Origin: an uncultured Gammaproteobacteria bacterium
GTDB lineage: Bacteria; Pseudomonadota; Gammaproteobacteria; Pseudomonadales; Azotimanducaceae
Assembly (NCBI GenBank): GCA_913049815.1
Contig: CAJWYI010000002.1
Location: 1-60,820 of the forward strand
Length of the DNA: 60,820 bases
Reading direction: 5' to 3'
Part shown: piece by piece, positions 27,323 through 37,135 of the stretch
How the letters are laid out: every line of letters begins with the position of its first letter
Numbering within the stretch: position 1 is the first letter of the stretch
Translations under genes and position numbers: made by a program
Notes under the pieces: model-generated
Databases searched by the model: none
The model's input: only the letters and a program-made list of their open reading frames with translations
What the model was told of the DNA's origin: nothing

Positions 27323-28900
27323 ATGTCTCTGTTTGCCTGGTCTTGGTTGTTTCTCATGCTATACGTGGGAGGTATGCTGTTTATCGGCTACCTCGCGACA
27401 AAACGCGTCAAAGACGCAGACGGTTATGCCACGGCTCGAGGAAGCTACGGGCCTTTCTTCCTAGCCCTCGCATTCGCAGCAACCACCGCGAGCGGCGCCA
27501 CCTTTCTGGGAGGTCCCGGTCTCGCCTATTCCTACGGTACAGCCACCATGTGGGGCATGTTGTATCCCTGCGGCGTCTACCTGGGTCTCCTGATCTGCTT
27601 GAAACTGGTCTCAACCGCCGGTAACAAATTCGCAAATCGGTCCATCCCTGAGTTCCTGGGTGATCGTTATGGATCCGATGGGATCCGCATTCTTGTCTCC
27701 ATCTTCTCGCTCGTCCTGTTCTTCTACCTGGCGGGTCAACTCGTTTCCGGCCTCGTCATGTTCGAGATCATGCTAGGGCTGTCCCAGGAATGGGCACTGA
27801 TCATCACAACGGTCGTTCTGCTGTTCTATGTCACGATGGGAGGCGCACATGCCGACATCCTCACCGACGGTGTGCAGGGATTTATCATGTTACTACTCGC
27901 GCTTGTCATCATCGTGATGTTCCTGATGGGCGCAGGTATTGATGGCAACTTCATGGCAGTGATCGACAATCTAAAAGAGCAGGATCCGAATCTGGTTGGC
28001 GTTTTGAATACGTCCACGCCGCTTTATCACAACTGGTGGTCGATGCTGTCCTGGTCCCTTGCGCTAATTCCTCTTGGCATGCTGCCGCACATCGGCAACA
28101 AGATCTGGGCACTCGATGATAACCGAGAACGCATCCGGTTCGTAAAGTACGCCTTCATTGCAGGGATGTTGATGGCCACGATGGGTCTGGGAGGATTGCT
28201 GGCGCGTGCGGTTCTGGGCGATTCACTACTGCAGGAAGGCATGTCACCGAACCAGGCACTCCCTGCCCTCTTCATTGAACTCTTCCCCACCTGGCTCGCG
28301 GCCCTGATCGGCGTCGGCGTCCTTGCCGCCATAATGTCAACCGCTGACGGACTGGTGGTCTCCAGTTCGCAAGTGATCGCGAACGATCTGTATCGGCGCA
28401 GCTACGTTCCCAAGTTTCAGCCTCAACTTTCCTCCGACGAGGTCGATCGTCGTGTGCTGAACATCAGTAGGATCAGTACTGGCGTTGTGCTGCTGATCTG
28501 TATGGGGCTCGCGTGGATGCTCGTGGATCAGAATATCGCACTGATTATCATGATCGGTACCGGCGGGATGATGGCAGCCTTCGCAGGACCGTTAGTGATG
28601 GGCGCCGTCTGGCATGGCGTGACTCGTGCTGGCGCATACGCGGGTCTCGTGAGCGGCATGGCTGCATTCCTGATTCTGCACAGCGGTTCGCTATCATACA
28701 TCTACATTCCGGATACATTCCTGGAACCAGTATTCTCGTTCCTGATGGGAGAAATGCACAATCCCTACTCTTGTGCAGGTCTGGGCGAAATCGTCTCAGT
28801 CGCAGTGACCTGGGGCGTCTCAAAACTCACCGCACCGTTACCTGCGGACCATATTGAGAAGCTGTTTGGTGACACCCCCACAACATCGGAAGCATCATGA
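27323..28900 (+). CDS. Sodium:solute symporter (SSF family)
   Basis: 525 aa, about 13 membrane segments, typical of SSF transporters using the sodium gradient to import organic solutes. Signature parts: GYATARGSYGPFFLALAF, AATTASGATFLGGPGLAYSYG near the start, NRSIPEFLGDRYGS, and LAAIMSTADGLVVSSSQVIANDLYRR in the middle, the SSF core pattern. ATG 27323 gives the N-terminus seen in relatives; ATG 27248 would add 25 unusual residues, although GAGGTG lies upstream of it. The last codons overlap the carboxylesterase gene as ATGA, so an ester or acid released by that enzyme may be related to the transported solute. Confidence 0.88.
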   Translation: MSLFAWSWLFLMLYVGGMLFIGYLATKRVKDADGYATARGSYGPFFLALAFAATTASGATFLGGPGLAYSYGTATMWGMLYPCGVYLGLLICLKLVSTAGNKFANRSIPEFLGDRYGSDGIRILVSIFSLVLFFYLAGQLVSGLVMFEIMLGLSQEWALIITTVVLLFYVTMGGAHADILTDGVQGFIMLLLALVIIVMFLMGAGIDGNFMAVIDNLKEQDPNLVGVLNTSTPLYHNWWSMLSWSLALIPLGMLPHIGNKIWALDDNRERIRFVKYAFIAGMLMATMGLGGLLARAVLGDSLLQEGMSPNQALPALFIELFPTWLAALIGVGVLAAIMSTADGLVVSSSQVIANDLYRRSYVPKFQPQLSSDEVDRRVLNISRISTGVVLLICMGLAWMLVDQNIALIIMIGTGGMMAAFAGPLVMGAVWHGVTRAGAYAGLVSGMAAFLILHSGSLSYIYIPDTFLEPVFSFLMGEMHNPYSCAGLGEIVSVAVTWGVSKLTAPLPADHIEKLFGDTPTTSEAS

Positions 28901-30381
28901 TTATTGAATCTCCGCTAGGACAGATAGAAGGCGTCGAAAAAGACGGCGTCATTGCCTTTCGAGGCATTCGTTATGCACTGGCACCGACCGGTGACCGTCG
29001 GTTCTGCCCACCCGAACCGATACCTGCCTGGAGCGATGTTTACGACGCCAAGACGTTTGGTCCCGCGGCACCCCAACTGCCACCCGAGCAAGGTCCCGCA
29101 GAGCCTACCAGTGAAGACTGCCTTTTCTTGAACGTGTACACGGGTGCGTGTGATGACAAACGTCGACCCGTCTTGTTCTGGATTCACGGTGGCGGTTACG
29201 TCAGCGGTTCTGGACGCTTCTATAACGGTCGCCCGTTTGTTTCTGAACATGATGTCGTAATCGTGACCATCAACTACAGGATGGGTGCGCTCGGTTTCAT
29301 GCACGTCGGTCACCTGGACCCTGCCCTCAGTGAATCCGTTAACAATGGCATACTGGACCAGCTCTGCGCCCTGCAGTGGACGCGCGACAACATCACGGCG
29401 TTCGGGGGAGACCCCGACAACATCACCATCTTCGGAGAATCCGCAGGTGGTACATCAACCGCCATGATCCTGGGTTGTCCACGTGCCGAAGGTATGTTCG
29501 ACAAGGCCGTTGTGCACAGTCCTCATGTCGATCTGATTCCCGTCGGTAAAGGGAACGAGACATTCACCAACAAAATCATTCAGCGGCTCGGCGGTGATCC
29601 CGACACCGATGGCTTGGAAACCCTCCGTGCTGCCAGCGTTGAGGATCTCGTCGCTCAGAACGCAGGGGGAAGCGCAGTATCATCTACAAAACCAACACTC
29701 GGGATTCGACGTCCTGACAAGGTATCCTTTTCACCCGCGATCGACGGTAACCTCATCCCTCGCGCTATCGCCGACACCATTCGTGAACGCGGCCCCAACA
29801 ACCCCGTGTTCATGGGAGGTGGCTGCCGACATGAGGGCACCATGTTTGCAGGTGTCGCAGGAGCTGGCGATGTCTCCGAGCAGGATGCGATCAACATCAT
29901 CGATGACGAAGGGTTCGATGGAAAAAAAGCGGTGGCTGCCTATGAGATCTTCGCGCCGGGAGCTTCACCTCGCGAGAAATTGACCTACGCGCTCACTGAC
30001 ACGATGTTCCGTAACTCCATGGTTCGCCTTCTAAACGCAGCAGCGGAGTCTGGAGCAACTTGCTACGATTGGATGTGTACATTCGAGAACGACCTGACAG
30101 GCATGCGCGCCACCCATGCGATCGAACTGGGTTTCCTTTGGAACTGGGTCGAAGGTCTGCCAGAGATGGCAGGTAGCAACCCGCCGAAAGACCTCGGCCC
30201 TGCCATGCGGGCCTTGTGGGTCAGCTTTGCCACCAACGGCGTGCCTAATGTTGAAGGAGAACCTTCATGGCCCGCCTACAACACGAACGATCGGCCAACC
30301 ATGGTGCTCGATGCCAAACGGGAGGTTACCAATCGGCTCGATGATGAGGTCCGCCGATTCTGGTTCGAGGGCCAAGACTGA
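28897..30381 (+). CDS. Type B carboxylesterase
   Basis: 494 aa alpha/beta hydrolase of the esterase/lipase B family. Oxyanion hole is FWIHGGGYVSGSG, the nucleophile Ser is in GESAGG near residue 182, the acid is Glu in CRHEGTMF near 312, and the His is in ATHAIELGF near 405. EDCLFLNVY and IAFRGIRYA are also family marks. No signal peptide is seen, so it is cytoplasmic, acting on an ester that is brought in, plausibly by the coupled symporter (4-base overlap). Confidence 0.9.
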   Translation: MIIESPLGQIEGVEKDGVIAFRGIRYALAPTGDRRFCPPEPIPAWSDVYDAKTFGPAAPQLPPEQGPAEPTSEDCLFLNVYTGACDDKRRPVLFWIHGGGYVSGSGRFYNGRPFVSEHDVVIVTINYRMGALGFMHVGHLDPALSESVNNGILDQLCALQWTRDNITAFGGDPDNITIFGESAGGTSTAMILGCPRAEGMFDKAVVHSPHVDLIPVGKGNETFTNKIIQRLGGDPDTDGLETLRAASVEDLVAQNAGGSAVSSTKPTLGIRRPDKVSFSPAIDGNLIPRAIADTIRERGPNNPVFMGGGCRHEGTMFAGVAGAGDVSEQDAINIIDDEGFDGKKAVAAYEIFAPGASPREKLTYALTDTMFRNSMVRLLNAAAESGATCYDWMCTFENDLTGMRATHAIELGFLWNWVEGLPEMAGSNPPKDLGPAMRALWVSFATNGVPNVEGEPSWPAYNTNDRPTMVLDAKREVTNRLDDEVRRFWFEGQD

Positions 30382-30433
30382 TTACCAATATGCGCAAGAC
30401 TACCAATGCCCGGTATTTCGCCGTTTGTCGTCG

Positions 30434-30925
30434 CTACTCGTCACCACGGACGCTGCGCGACATGTCCCTGACCATCGCTTCCAGGCTATCGCGATAGGCG
30501 GCGAGTCGCGTCTGGAGCCCAGGATCAAAAGCGCCCAGTATTTGCGCTGCCAACAAACCGGCATTCGCACTGTTGTCGATGGCGACGGTGGCCACGGGAA
30601 CACCTTTTGGCATCTGAACGATAGAGAGCAGCGAATCCTGACCGTCAAGTTTGGTGGCTGCAACGGGAACGCCAATGACCGGCAGCACCGTCAGCGCGGC
30701 AACCATGCCCGGCAGGTGCGCTGCTCCCCCGGCACCTGCAATGATGATCTTGTAGCCATTGTCGATAGCACTGCGAGCGAAGGCAAACATCTTCTCCGGC
30801 GTTCGATGAGCTGAGACGATATCGACGTCACTGGCAACACCGAGCTCCGATAGGATGTCGGCAGCAGGCTGCATGACCGGCAGATCAGAGTCACTACCCA
30901 TAATGATCGCTACGTTGGCACTCAT
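30434..30925 (-). CDS. purE: N5-carboxyaminoimidazole ribonucleotide mutase
   Basis: 163 aa class I PurE. Conserved GSDSDLPVM (residues 10-18), [10 protein letters not shown] (38-47) and [14 protein letters not shown] form the nucleotide pocket. It converts N5-CAIR to CAIR in purine synthesis. It overlaps purK by 4 bases (ATGA), the usual purK-purE pair in which PurK supplies its substrate. Confidence 0.95.
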   Translation of the reverse strand: MSANVAIIMGSDSDLPVMQPAADILSELGVASDVDIVSAHRTPEKMFAFARSAIDNGYKIIIAGAGGAAHLPGMVAALTVLPVIGVPVAATKLDGQDSLLSIVQMPKGVPVATVAIDNSANAGLLAAQILGAFDPGLQTRLAAYRDSLEAMVRDMSRSVRGDE

Positions 30926-32076
30926 AACGGGTTACTGCCTCTGATGTGGACCTGTTCCCGAACGGCCGTCGCACGGACAATGGCAGACTCAACGGTATCT
31001 GAAGTGACGGTTACGTGACCCATTTTTCGGCCCGGATTACAGGTTGTTTTTCCGTACGTATGGATAAAGACATCCGAAGCCCTTTCCAGGCTATCGTCTG
31101 CTTCGACCACCGTATTTCCCTGCCAGCCATCTAGCCCCAACAGATTGAACATGACCGCGGGGGTTTCCTGGGTGGTTGGCAAGAGCGGTTCGCCAGCAAT
31201 GATACGTCGTTGCTGATCGAACTGGGAGTAGGTGCAGGCTTCCATCGTGTAATGCCCACTGTTATGTGCTCGCGGTGAAATCTCATTAACCAGCAAGGTG
31301 TTGTCAGGGGTCAGGAACATTTCGATGCCATAGAGGCCCGGGTCGCCCAGCGCCCTGATCGTGCGGTTGGCGAGCGCGACTGCCGCATCCGCAATGTCGT
31401 TCTCGATCCGTGCTGGTGCAATTAGGTAGTCAAGGATATTGCCGGATTCCCGGAACACCATTTCGACCGGGGCATAAGGGAAGACTTCGCCGTCTGCACC
31501 CGCAGCAACCATAACAGACACTTCCATCCTGCGTTCGACGTACTGCTCAAGGAATCCATCAGTGCGAAGACGATTTTCCATATCTGCTTCGTTGTGAAGG
31601 ACGAACACACCCCGACCGTCATAGCCACCACGCGCCGCCTTTTGTACAACGGGATAACCCCATGGCGACTCAAACGACTGACGGCCGTCTGTAGCGACGA
31701 ACGGTGCCGTAGGGATGTCCAGTGATTGAAGCAGCCGTTTCTGTTCAAGCTTGTCAGTCATTCGCTCAAGGAGGACCGGACCGGGTATGACCCGGACACC
31801 AGCGGTCGCCAGGTCTTCGAGACCCGCGACCGCTACGTTCTCAAGATCCAGGGTAACCACGCTGGCATATTCACTGAGTGTGGCAATGGCAGAACGATCA
31901 GTTGGACTACCAGGAACATGATTTCCGCCAGCTAGTGCCGCTGGGCAACCGGGATCGGGATCAAGTACCCAGTAGTCGGATTCATGTTTACCAGCAGCGA
32001 TCAGCATCGCGGCAAGCTGGCCGCCACCGACGATACCAATCTGTCGTCGCTCTGATTGTGAGGAAACTCGAGGCAT
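30922..32076 (-). CDS. purK: N5-carboxyaminoimidazole ribonucleotide synthase
   Basis: 384 aa ATP-grasp enzyme making N5-CAIR from AIR, ATP and bicarbonate. [13 protein letters not shown] (residues 13-25), [17 protein letters not shown] (the ATP-grasp loop), and [19 protein letters not shown] are diagnostic. Full length. Upstream of and coupled to purE. ATG 32076 starts the only plausible N-terminus. A 150-base region separates it from a PhyH gene on the same strand. Confidence 0.95.
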   Translation of the reverse strand: MPRVSSQSERRQIGIVGGGQLAAMLIAAGKHESDYWVLDPDPGCPAALAGGNHVPGSPTDRSAIATLSEYASVVTLDLENVAVAGLEDLATAGVRVIPGPVLLERMTDKLEQKRLLQSLDIPTAPFVATDGRQSFESPWGYPVVQKAARGGYDGRGVFVLHNEADMENRLRTDGFLEQYVERRMEVSVMVAAGADGEVFPYAPVEMVFRESGNILDYLIAPARIENDIADAAVALANRTIRALGDPGLYGIEMFLTPDNTLLVNEISPRAHNSGHYTMEACTYSQFDQQRRIIAGEPLLPTTQETPAVMFNLLGLDGWQGNTVVEADDSLERASDVFIHTYGKTTCNPGRKMGHVTVTSDTVESAIVRATAVREQVHIRGSNPL

Positions 32077-32227
32077 AGTCTCTCGCCGAACGTTTGGGCT
32101 ACAGAAAATGAAACGTGGAGCTTATGGATTGCCCCCTAGCCTCGCAACCGGTCAATACATTTTATTCACAGGCCAGGGATCTAGTTGAAACTGACTATAA
32201 ACAAAGAGGAAGTAGCGCCACGGGTGG

Positions 32228-33106
32228 CTAACCTGCAACGACGTCCACCTCGTTCTTTATGTCCTCAGTTTTCTCCTTATCGGCTTTTGCTTTGCGATAC
32301 TGTTCAGGATAGAGCGCCCTAAACATACTATCGCCGTCCTCCTTCGGACGCCGACCCAGGACCATCATGCCTGTTCGATCCATGTTCTGACCACTCAGTT
32401 GATGATTGGTTGGATCACGATAGCCGAGTCTCACCATCCGCCGAATCGCGTCGCTCCGATTCAGATACGAACCATGAATCGTATTGATGTTCATCACGAC
32501 CACGTCACCCGCTTTTGCGGGCACAGCCACGGTATCCTCAAGCTTCCACTCGTCGGTTGGTAGATGCGGTGTACACGGAGTTCCGTCTGGATTGCTGGTA
32601 ACGTGTTGCAGCGGACCCAGTTTATGAGAACCATCGAGGAATCTGATCTCACCGTTCACGTCTGACGTGTTATCCAGGTGGACCAGAACATCGACAAATC
32701 GATCGTTGGTGTGCGGGTAGAACGGATAGTCCTGATGGACAGGAAATGGTTGTCCGGTACTGGGCGGTTTTGCATGCAGGGTCGACTGCTGCAATTCGAC
32801 GTTGGGCGTGTCCAACAATTGTGAGATGGCTTCTGCGAGTGCAGGCTTCGCCACAGCGCGCGTCCAAGCTGCTGAAAACAATTGGAACTCAAAGAGCACA
32901 ACAAGCTTGGAGCGCGCCTCAGTATCTGCATCCATGTAGACCTTGCGCCACGGACCAGTCCAACCCATCACCTCCTGAGTCCATGCTTGGATGAGCGATT
33001 CCGTGTCTGCATCGAGTTCGCGAAATTCCTCGCCCGTGAAGATCTGCGGAATCCGCAACCAGCCGTGTTCGTTGTAAAAGGCAACCTGTTCTTCCGTCAG
33101 CATCAT
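32228..33106 (-). CDS. Phytanoyl-CoA dioxygenase family protein (PhyH 3)
   Basis: 292 aa. N-terminal MMLTEEQVAFYNEHGWLRIPQIF is the classic PhyH opening. Iron ligands are HQD near residue 122 (PVHQDYPFYPH) and the distal His of NTIHGSYLNRS, with Arg in AIRRMVRLGYRD. The C-terminus is lysine/glutamate-rich. The Met pair at 33106/33103 is chosen over an upstream frame extension. Divergent from a TIR-domain gene. The order of motifs near the iron site resembles ectoine-hydroxylase-like PhyH proteins, but the substrate is unknown. Confidence 0.87.
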   Translation of the reverse strand: MMLTEEQVAFYNEHGWLRIPQIFTGEEFRELDADTESLIQAWTQEVMGWTGPWRKVYMDADTEARSKLVVLFEFQLFSAAWTRAVAKPALAEAISQLLDTPNVELQQSTLHAKPPSTGQPFPVHQDYPFYPHTNDRFVDVLVHLDNTSDVNGEIRFLDGSHKLGPLQHVTSNPDGTPCTPHLPTDEWKLEDTVAVPAKAGDVVVMNINTIHGSYLNRSDAIRRMVRLGYRDPTNHQLSGQNMDRTGMMVLGRRPKEDGDSMFRALYPEQYRKAKADKEKTEDIKNEVDVVAG

Positions 33107-33308
33107 CCTGCTCTCTAGTGGTCCTTGTGCGAATCGTAGTCGATTCGATGTATGCAGACTACTCCGCACCAGCGGTAACAGGCGCGACTATTCGCCTTCG
33201 CTGCCCGGGTCAGACATTGGCAATCACCCGCTGAACAATGGCAAACTACCACTGCCTCGTCCCAGGTGGAAAAGGGACACTACACCTGTTCGATGGGCCC
33301 TATCCAGA

Positions 33309-33956
33309 TTGATGAACAAACCGTTTCCAGCCTACCGAGGGGACGATCCCTATGTGTTTGTCAGTTATACACACCCCGACGGTACCATCGTATATCCGGA
33401 ACTGACGCGCCTCAACGAACTCGGTTACAATATCTTGTACGACGGAGGTATCAGTCCAGGTTCGAGCTGGCGCAATGATATGGCGGAGTCCATCAATCAG
33501 TGCAGTCTGTTCGTGATCTTCATTACACCTCAATCGGCAGGGTCCGAGACCTGCGTTCGAGAGGTTCGCTTCGCATTGGAACATGGTAGGCCTGTTCTCG
33601 CCATCCACCTTGTCGAAACGGATCTACCGATGGAGCTAGAATTGAGCCTTGCGGATCAGCAAGCCGTTCTCAAACACGAGCTGACCGAGTCGGAGTACAA
33701 CGACAAAATAAGCGGAGGGATGGCAACCCTATTCGAGGGAGAACGCCCTGAGACCACCGCGACACATCGATCCGTTCACGCCGCAGGAATTCCAGCCACT
33801 AACCCTGCGCCAACCAGGTCACGTCATGTCGGCATCGGCATCATTGTGCTCATCGTCGCCATCGGGATCGGTTTCTTCATCGTGTTCGATCGTCCCACCA
33901 CAGAATCTGACCAGCCACAAACTGCCGTCACCGAAGCGGTCGATCCACCAACTTAA
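33309..33956 (+). CDS. TIR-domain protein with C-terminal membrane anchor
   Basis: 215 aa. The first ~125 residues are a TIR domain: YVFVSYTHPD near residue 15, a loop ISPGSSWRNDM, LFVIFITPQSAGS, and VREVRFAL where Glu85 aligns with the catalytic Glu of NAD-cleaving TIR domains such as SARM1. A linker follows and then one hydrophobic helix at about 171-192 (GIGIIVLIVAIGIGFFIVF), leaving a short polar tail. In bacteria TIR proteins are often part of immunity or signalling. No usual defence partner (Thoeris ThsA, SIR2, STING, Argonaute) is beside it, so its role is open. Confidence 0.8.
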   Translation: MMNKPFPAYRGDDPYVFVSYTHPDGTIVYPELTRLNELGYNILYDGGISPGSSWRNDMAESINQCSLFVIFITPQSAGSETCVREVRFALEHGRPVLAIHLVETDLPMELELSLADQQAVLKHELTESEYNDKISGGMATLFEGERPETTATHRSVHAAGIPATNPAPTRSRHVGIGIIVLIVAIGIGFFIVFDRPTTESDQPQTAVTEAVDPPT

Positions 33957-34052
33957 TCGCCTGGCCAATACAAGACAGGCACATCAACGCATATGGACTT
34001 CATTCCTTGACTTGCCTAGTCTTCGTGCCTCAAACGAATAACGGAAACAGCC

Positions 34053-35084
34053 ATGGTCGACCTCCCCCTCAGTACCCCACTCGATGTTCGCCAGGGCCTG
34101 ACGAAAGCGGAGGACGTGGCACACCCACTCAACTGGGGGATCATCGGCAGCGGCAACATCTCATCCCAGTGGGTTAAATCCCTGCAGCCTGTACCTGGAT
34201 CCAACATTGTTGCCATTGCTGCACGCGAACAGGAAAAAGCACAAAAGTTCGCTGATCGGCACGACATCGCGTCAGCCTACGGCGACTACGAGGAACTGCT
34301 CGCGTTAGATGAGGTTCAGGTTGTCTACATCGGGACCATCACGCCCCTCCACAAAGAGCACACATTGATGGCCATTGAGGCCGGTAAACACGTCCTTTGC
34401 GAGAAACCGCTCGCCGCCAATATCGAGGACTCAAAAGAAATGTATGCCGCTGCAGAGGCGAAGGGCGTCATGCTACAGGACGCAATGTGGACACGTTTTT
34501 TCCCCGCCGTTGAACACGCGCGTGCAGCGATCGAGGCAGGGCTAATCGGCGATCCAGTAATGGTACAGTCTGACTTCTTTGACCCTATTTACTGCATACA
34601 GGCAGCACCCCTCGCATTCGGCGCAGACGCCGCAGTCACCAATGTTGTCGCAGCCGGCAAACGATCCGCAGCAGCGGTGGTCGAGTTTGGCGAGAATGCC
34701 TGTGCGGTTTTCACATTTCCGCCATTCACGAGTGAACTCGCGGAAGTCACGGAAATCGTGGGGACCAAGGGCAGGATCACCCTGGAGCGCCCTAGTCATT
34801 GCCCGACAAAGGTCACGTTGAATATTCCACCTGAAAACGGTGTGCCGTCGCAGTATCGTACAGGTAACGCACCTGCTCCGTCGCAGACGTTTGAGTATCC
34901 GCTACCGGAGCAGGTGGCCATTAGACATGCATTTCCCAATCAGCATGGGTTCTTATATCAGGCCGAAGCGGTCCACCGCTGTCTCGCCGCTGGGCTCACA
35001 GAATGCCCGCAGTATGGTAAAGCAGAGTCTCTGGCAGCGATGCAGATCCTCACCGAGATCAACGAGGCGCGCAGCGGTAAGTAA
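34053..35084 (+). CDS. Gfo/Idh/MocA-family oxidoreductase
   Basis: 343 aa NAD(P)-dependent dehydrogenase. Rossmann motif NWGIIGSGNIS near residue 27, and the family EKPLA near 113. Overall it is closest in pattern to the dihydrodiol dehydrogenase-like subgroup. No signal peptide. Only two bases separate it from PhyH 4, so the pair is a probable operon: a hydroxylase and a sugar- or polyol-type dehydrogenase acting on one pathway. Substrate unknown. Confidence 0.88.
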   Translation: MVDLPLSTPLDVRQGLTKAEDVAHPLNWGIIGSGNISSQWVKSLQPVPGSNIVAIAAREQEKAQKFADRHDIASAYGDYEELLALDEVQVVYIGTITPLHKEHTLMAIEAGKHVLCEKPLAANIEDSKEMYAAAEAKGVMLQDAMWTRFFPAVEHARAAIEAGLIGDPVMVQSDFFDPIYCIQAAPLAFGADAAVTNVVAAGKRSAAAVVEFGENACAVFTFPPFTSELAEVTEIVGTKGRITLERPSHCPTKVTLNIPPENGVPSQYRTGNAPAPSQTFEYPLPEQVAIRHAFPNQHGFLYQAEAVHRCLAAGLTECPQYGKAESLAAMQILTEINEARSGK

Positions 35085-35086
35085 CT

Positions 35087-35935
35087 GTGGCTGGTGAGCT
35101 GAAAACCGATGCCTACCCAGATCTTGAGCGAGACCTGACGTTCTACCCACTGGGCGTGGATACGCCAGGTATCCTGACTCGTGACCAGATCGATCAGTAC
35201 AACCGGGATGGATACCTCGCTCCCTTCAAAATCTTTTCCACCAATGAAATGACGGGTGTACGCGCCTATTTTGATGATCTGCTTGAGCGTGGTATGCAAG
35301 CGGGCTGGAGCAACTATGACCTCACGAACTGGCATAAGTACTGTCGTGGCGTCTGGGATCTCGTCACCAACCAACGGATTCTGGATATCGTAAATGATCT
35401 GCTCGGGGATACATTGATTCTTCGTCACAGCCATTTTTTCGCCAAACTGCCAGGTGATGGGAAGAAGGTCAGCTGGCACCAGGACGCAAGTTACTGGCCG
35501 CTTTCGAAAAGCCGTGTCGTTTCCGCATGGCTCGCGATTGATGACGTGGATGAGGACAATGGCGCGATGCATGTAATTCCAGGGAGCCATAAACGTGCGC
35601 AGCTGGCCTTCGCGGACAGTTGGCCACCGGAAGAGAACGTACTGGATCAAGTGGTTGAAGATGCACTCAGCTATGGTGACCCGGTTCCGCTCATCCTGAA
35701 AGCAGGAGAGATATCGTTGCACTCCGACTGGATCCTGCATGGATCAGAGACCAACACGTCGAGTCGTCGCCGTTGTGGGCTAGCGATGCGTTTTCTCTCA
35801 GGCGATGTTCAGGCGTATCTCGGCTGGAATCAGCATTCCATTGTGTGTCGCGGCGCTGAAGCGACAGGACACTGGGCTGATCACCCTCGACCCGAAGACG
35901 AAAGCATCCCCGCTCTGGACGCCATCACCAAATAG
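35087..35935 (+). CDS. Phytanoyl-CoA dioxygenase family protein (PhyH 4)
   Basis: 282 aa. The iron site is HQD near residue 130 (SWHQDASYWPL), with a distal His in LHGSETNTSSRRRCGLAMRF, where the Arg cluster is suited to bind 2-oxoglutarate. NRDGYLAPFKIFS is the family N-terminus. The start is GTG at 35087, two bases after the stop of the Gfo/Idh gene, so coupled. Converges with a ferredoxin gene. Confidence 0.87.
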   Translation: MAGELKTDAYPDLERDLTFYPLGVDTPGILTRDQIDQYNRDGYLAPFKIFSTNEMTGVRAYFDDLLERGMQAGWSNYDLTNWHKYCRGVWDLVTNQRILDIVNDLLGDTLILRHSHFFAKLPGDGKKVSWHQDASYWPLSKSRVVSAWLAIDDVDEDNGAMHVIPGSHKRAQLAFADSWPPEENVLDQVVEDALSYGDPVPLILKAGEISLHSDWILHGSETNTSSRRRCGLAMRFLSGDVQAYLGWNQHSIVCRGAEATGHWADHPRPEDESIPALDAITK

Positions 35936-35941
35936 GCATGT

Positions 35942-36220
35942 CTAGAGATCGAGTTCGATTTCCGGCGTCTTGGAACCCGAACAGCATATCATGATGACCT
36001 CGCCGGACTCCCTCTCTGAATCCGTGAGCACAAAATCACGATGGTCAGGCTCGCCAGACAGCACTGCAGTCTCACAGGTACCACAGATACCATGTCCGCA
36101 GGAGAACGGTGCCATCACGCCCGCCTCCATCAGACTGAAAAGGATACTCCCGCCCTCCTTCACGAATACGCTCTTGTTGGACCGGGCTAGTTTGACGGTG
36201 AAACCTGCTTCGTCAGACAT
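35942..36220 (-). CDS. Plant-type [2Fe-2S] ferredoxin
   Basis: 92 aa. The cluster motif is SCGHGICGTCETAV, i.e. Cys-x4-Cys-x2-Cys, with a fourth Cys in MICCSG about 30 residues later. It looks like the C-terminal ferredoxin part of phthalate-dioxygenase-reductase-type proteins but stands alone. ATG 36220 is used; the open frame upstream is rich in Cys but has no ribosome site. Likely gives electrons to an oxygenase elsewhere; PhyH enzymes do not need one. Confidence 0.85.
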   Translation of the reverse strand: MSDEAGFTVKLARSNKSVFVKEGGSILFSLMEAGVMAPFSCGHGICGTCETAVLSGEPDHRDFVLTDSERESGEVIMICCSGSKTPEIELDL

Positions 36221-36546
36221 GCTCAACTTTTTCAATTTGTAGGATCGGCACGGATTTAAGCATGTTGCTGGTTCGGCATCCACCTGGCATGACGATCCGG
36301 GGCGGCGAGCTTCGATTTGCGAGAGGGACCGGTTCCTTTTCGCAGGATCGTTGTGAATACCTGCCTGTGCGCTCGACGTCGGACGTCCTGTCCAACATCG
36401 CTCCTCGCGCAGTTATCGGACCCCCTCGCTGACCGCGTCGCGCCATCTGGCAATGCCACAAAGACCGTTGTTTATCGAGGTACTATCAATCGTCTGGACA
36501 TCACACCTCGCATCCGCAACGATCAATCCCAACAGGAGCACACATC
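36221..36546. other. Intergenic region with a 47-codon open frame
   Basis: 326 bases between divergent ferredoxin and VOC genes. An ORF on the plus strand (36289-36432, 47 codons) reads MTIRGGELRFARGTGSFSQD and onward in protein-like fashion but lacks a ribosome site; it may be a remnant. Nothing else was recognised. AGGAG precedes the VOC start. Confidence 0.4.
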
Positions 36547-36981
36547 ATGAAAATTGAAGGTCTCGGACACGTTGTCATCAAGGTCAGCAACCTTGAGAGG
36601 GCAGAAGCTTTCTACGGGGGAATCCTGGGAATGCCACTCGTCGCACGTACTGACGAAGGCAATATGAGTTTTTTCTCTCTGGGCAATCACCATGATTTTG
36701 CACTGATGGCTATTGGTGATGACGCGGAGCATCCATCGGCAAGGTCAACTGGTCTCGCACACATCGCCTTCAAAATAGGCAACGATCTGGACACACTCCG
36801 CGAAGCGCGCTCACATCTTGATGAAGCGGGTATCAAGTCTGTGCCGATCGATCATGAGGTCACGCAGTCGCTGTACTTCAAGGACCCCGACGAGAATCAA
36901 GTTGAGCTATACGTTGACGTATCTGATGCCTGGAAGGAAGATCCACAGGAAGTCCTCCAAGGAAAAGCACTCGAGCTGTAG
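36547..36981 (+). CDS. Glyoxalase/VOC-superfamily protein
   Basis: 144 aa, two beta-alpha-beta-beta-beta units of the vicinal oxygen chelate fold. Candidate metal ligands are His8 (LGHVVIKV), the His of GLAHIAFKI and the Glu of NQVELYVD, like extradiol dioxygenases and glyoxalase I. FKDPDENQVELYV is the typical C-terminal block. AGGAG precedes ATG 36547. The next gene, on the other strand, is a flavin monooxygenase. Substrate unknown. Confidence 0.87.
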   Translation: MKIEGLGHVVIKVSNLERAEAFYGGILGMPLVARTDEGNMSFFSLGNHHDFALMAIGDDAEHPSARSTGLAHIAFKIGNDLDTLREARSHLDEAGIKSVPIDHEVTQSLYFKDPDENQVELYVDVSDAWKEDPQEVLQGKALEL

Positions 36982-37135
36982 CGTTCCGTGAACGACGGCC
37001 ACGAAAGTAATCCACTACAACGCATCTTTTGCGGCGTCAGTGCTGATTGCACGCACGCCGCACTGCGTTGGTAACAACGAGTACTGGACTGGGCGCGTTT
37101 GAGCACCCAATCCAAAGAAATTCCCAGCTGAACAA

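Noticed and set aside
33309-33956. Complete Thoeris or CBASS defence system around the TIR gene
   Set aside because: No ThsA, cyclase, SIR2 or effector gene next to it; only PhyH and Gfo/Idh genes.
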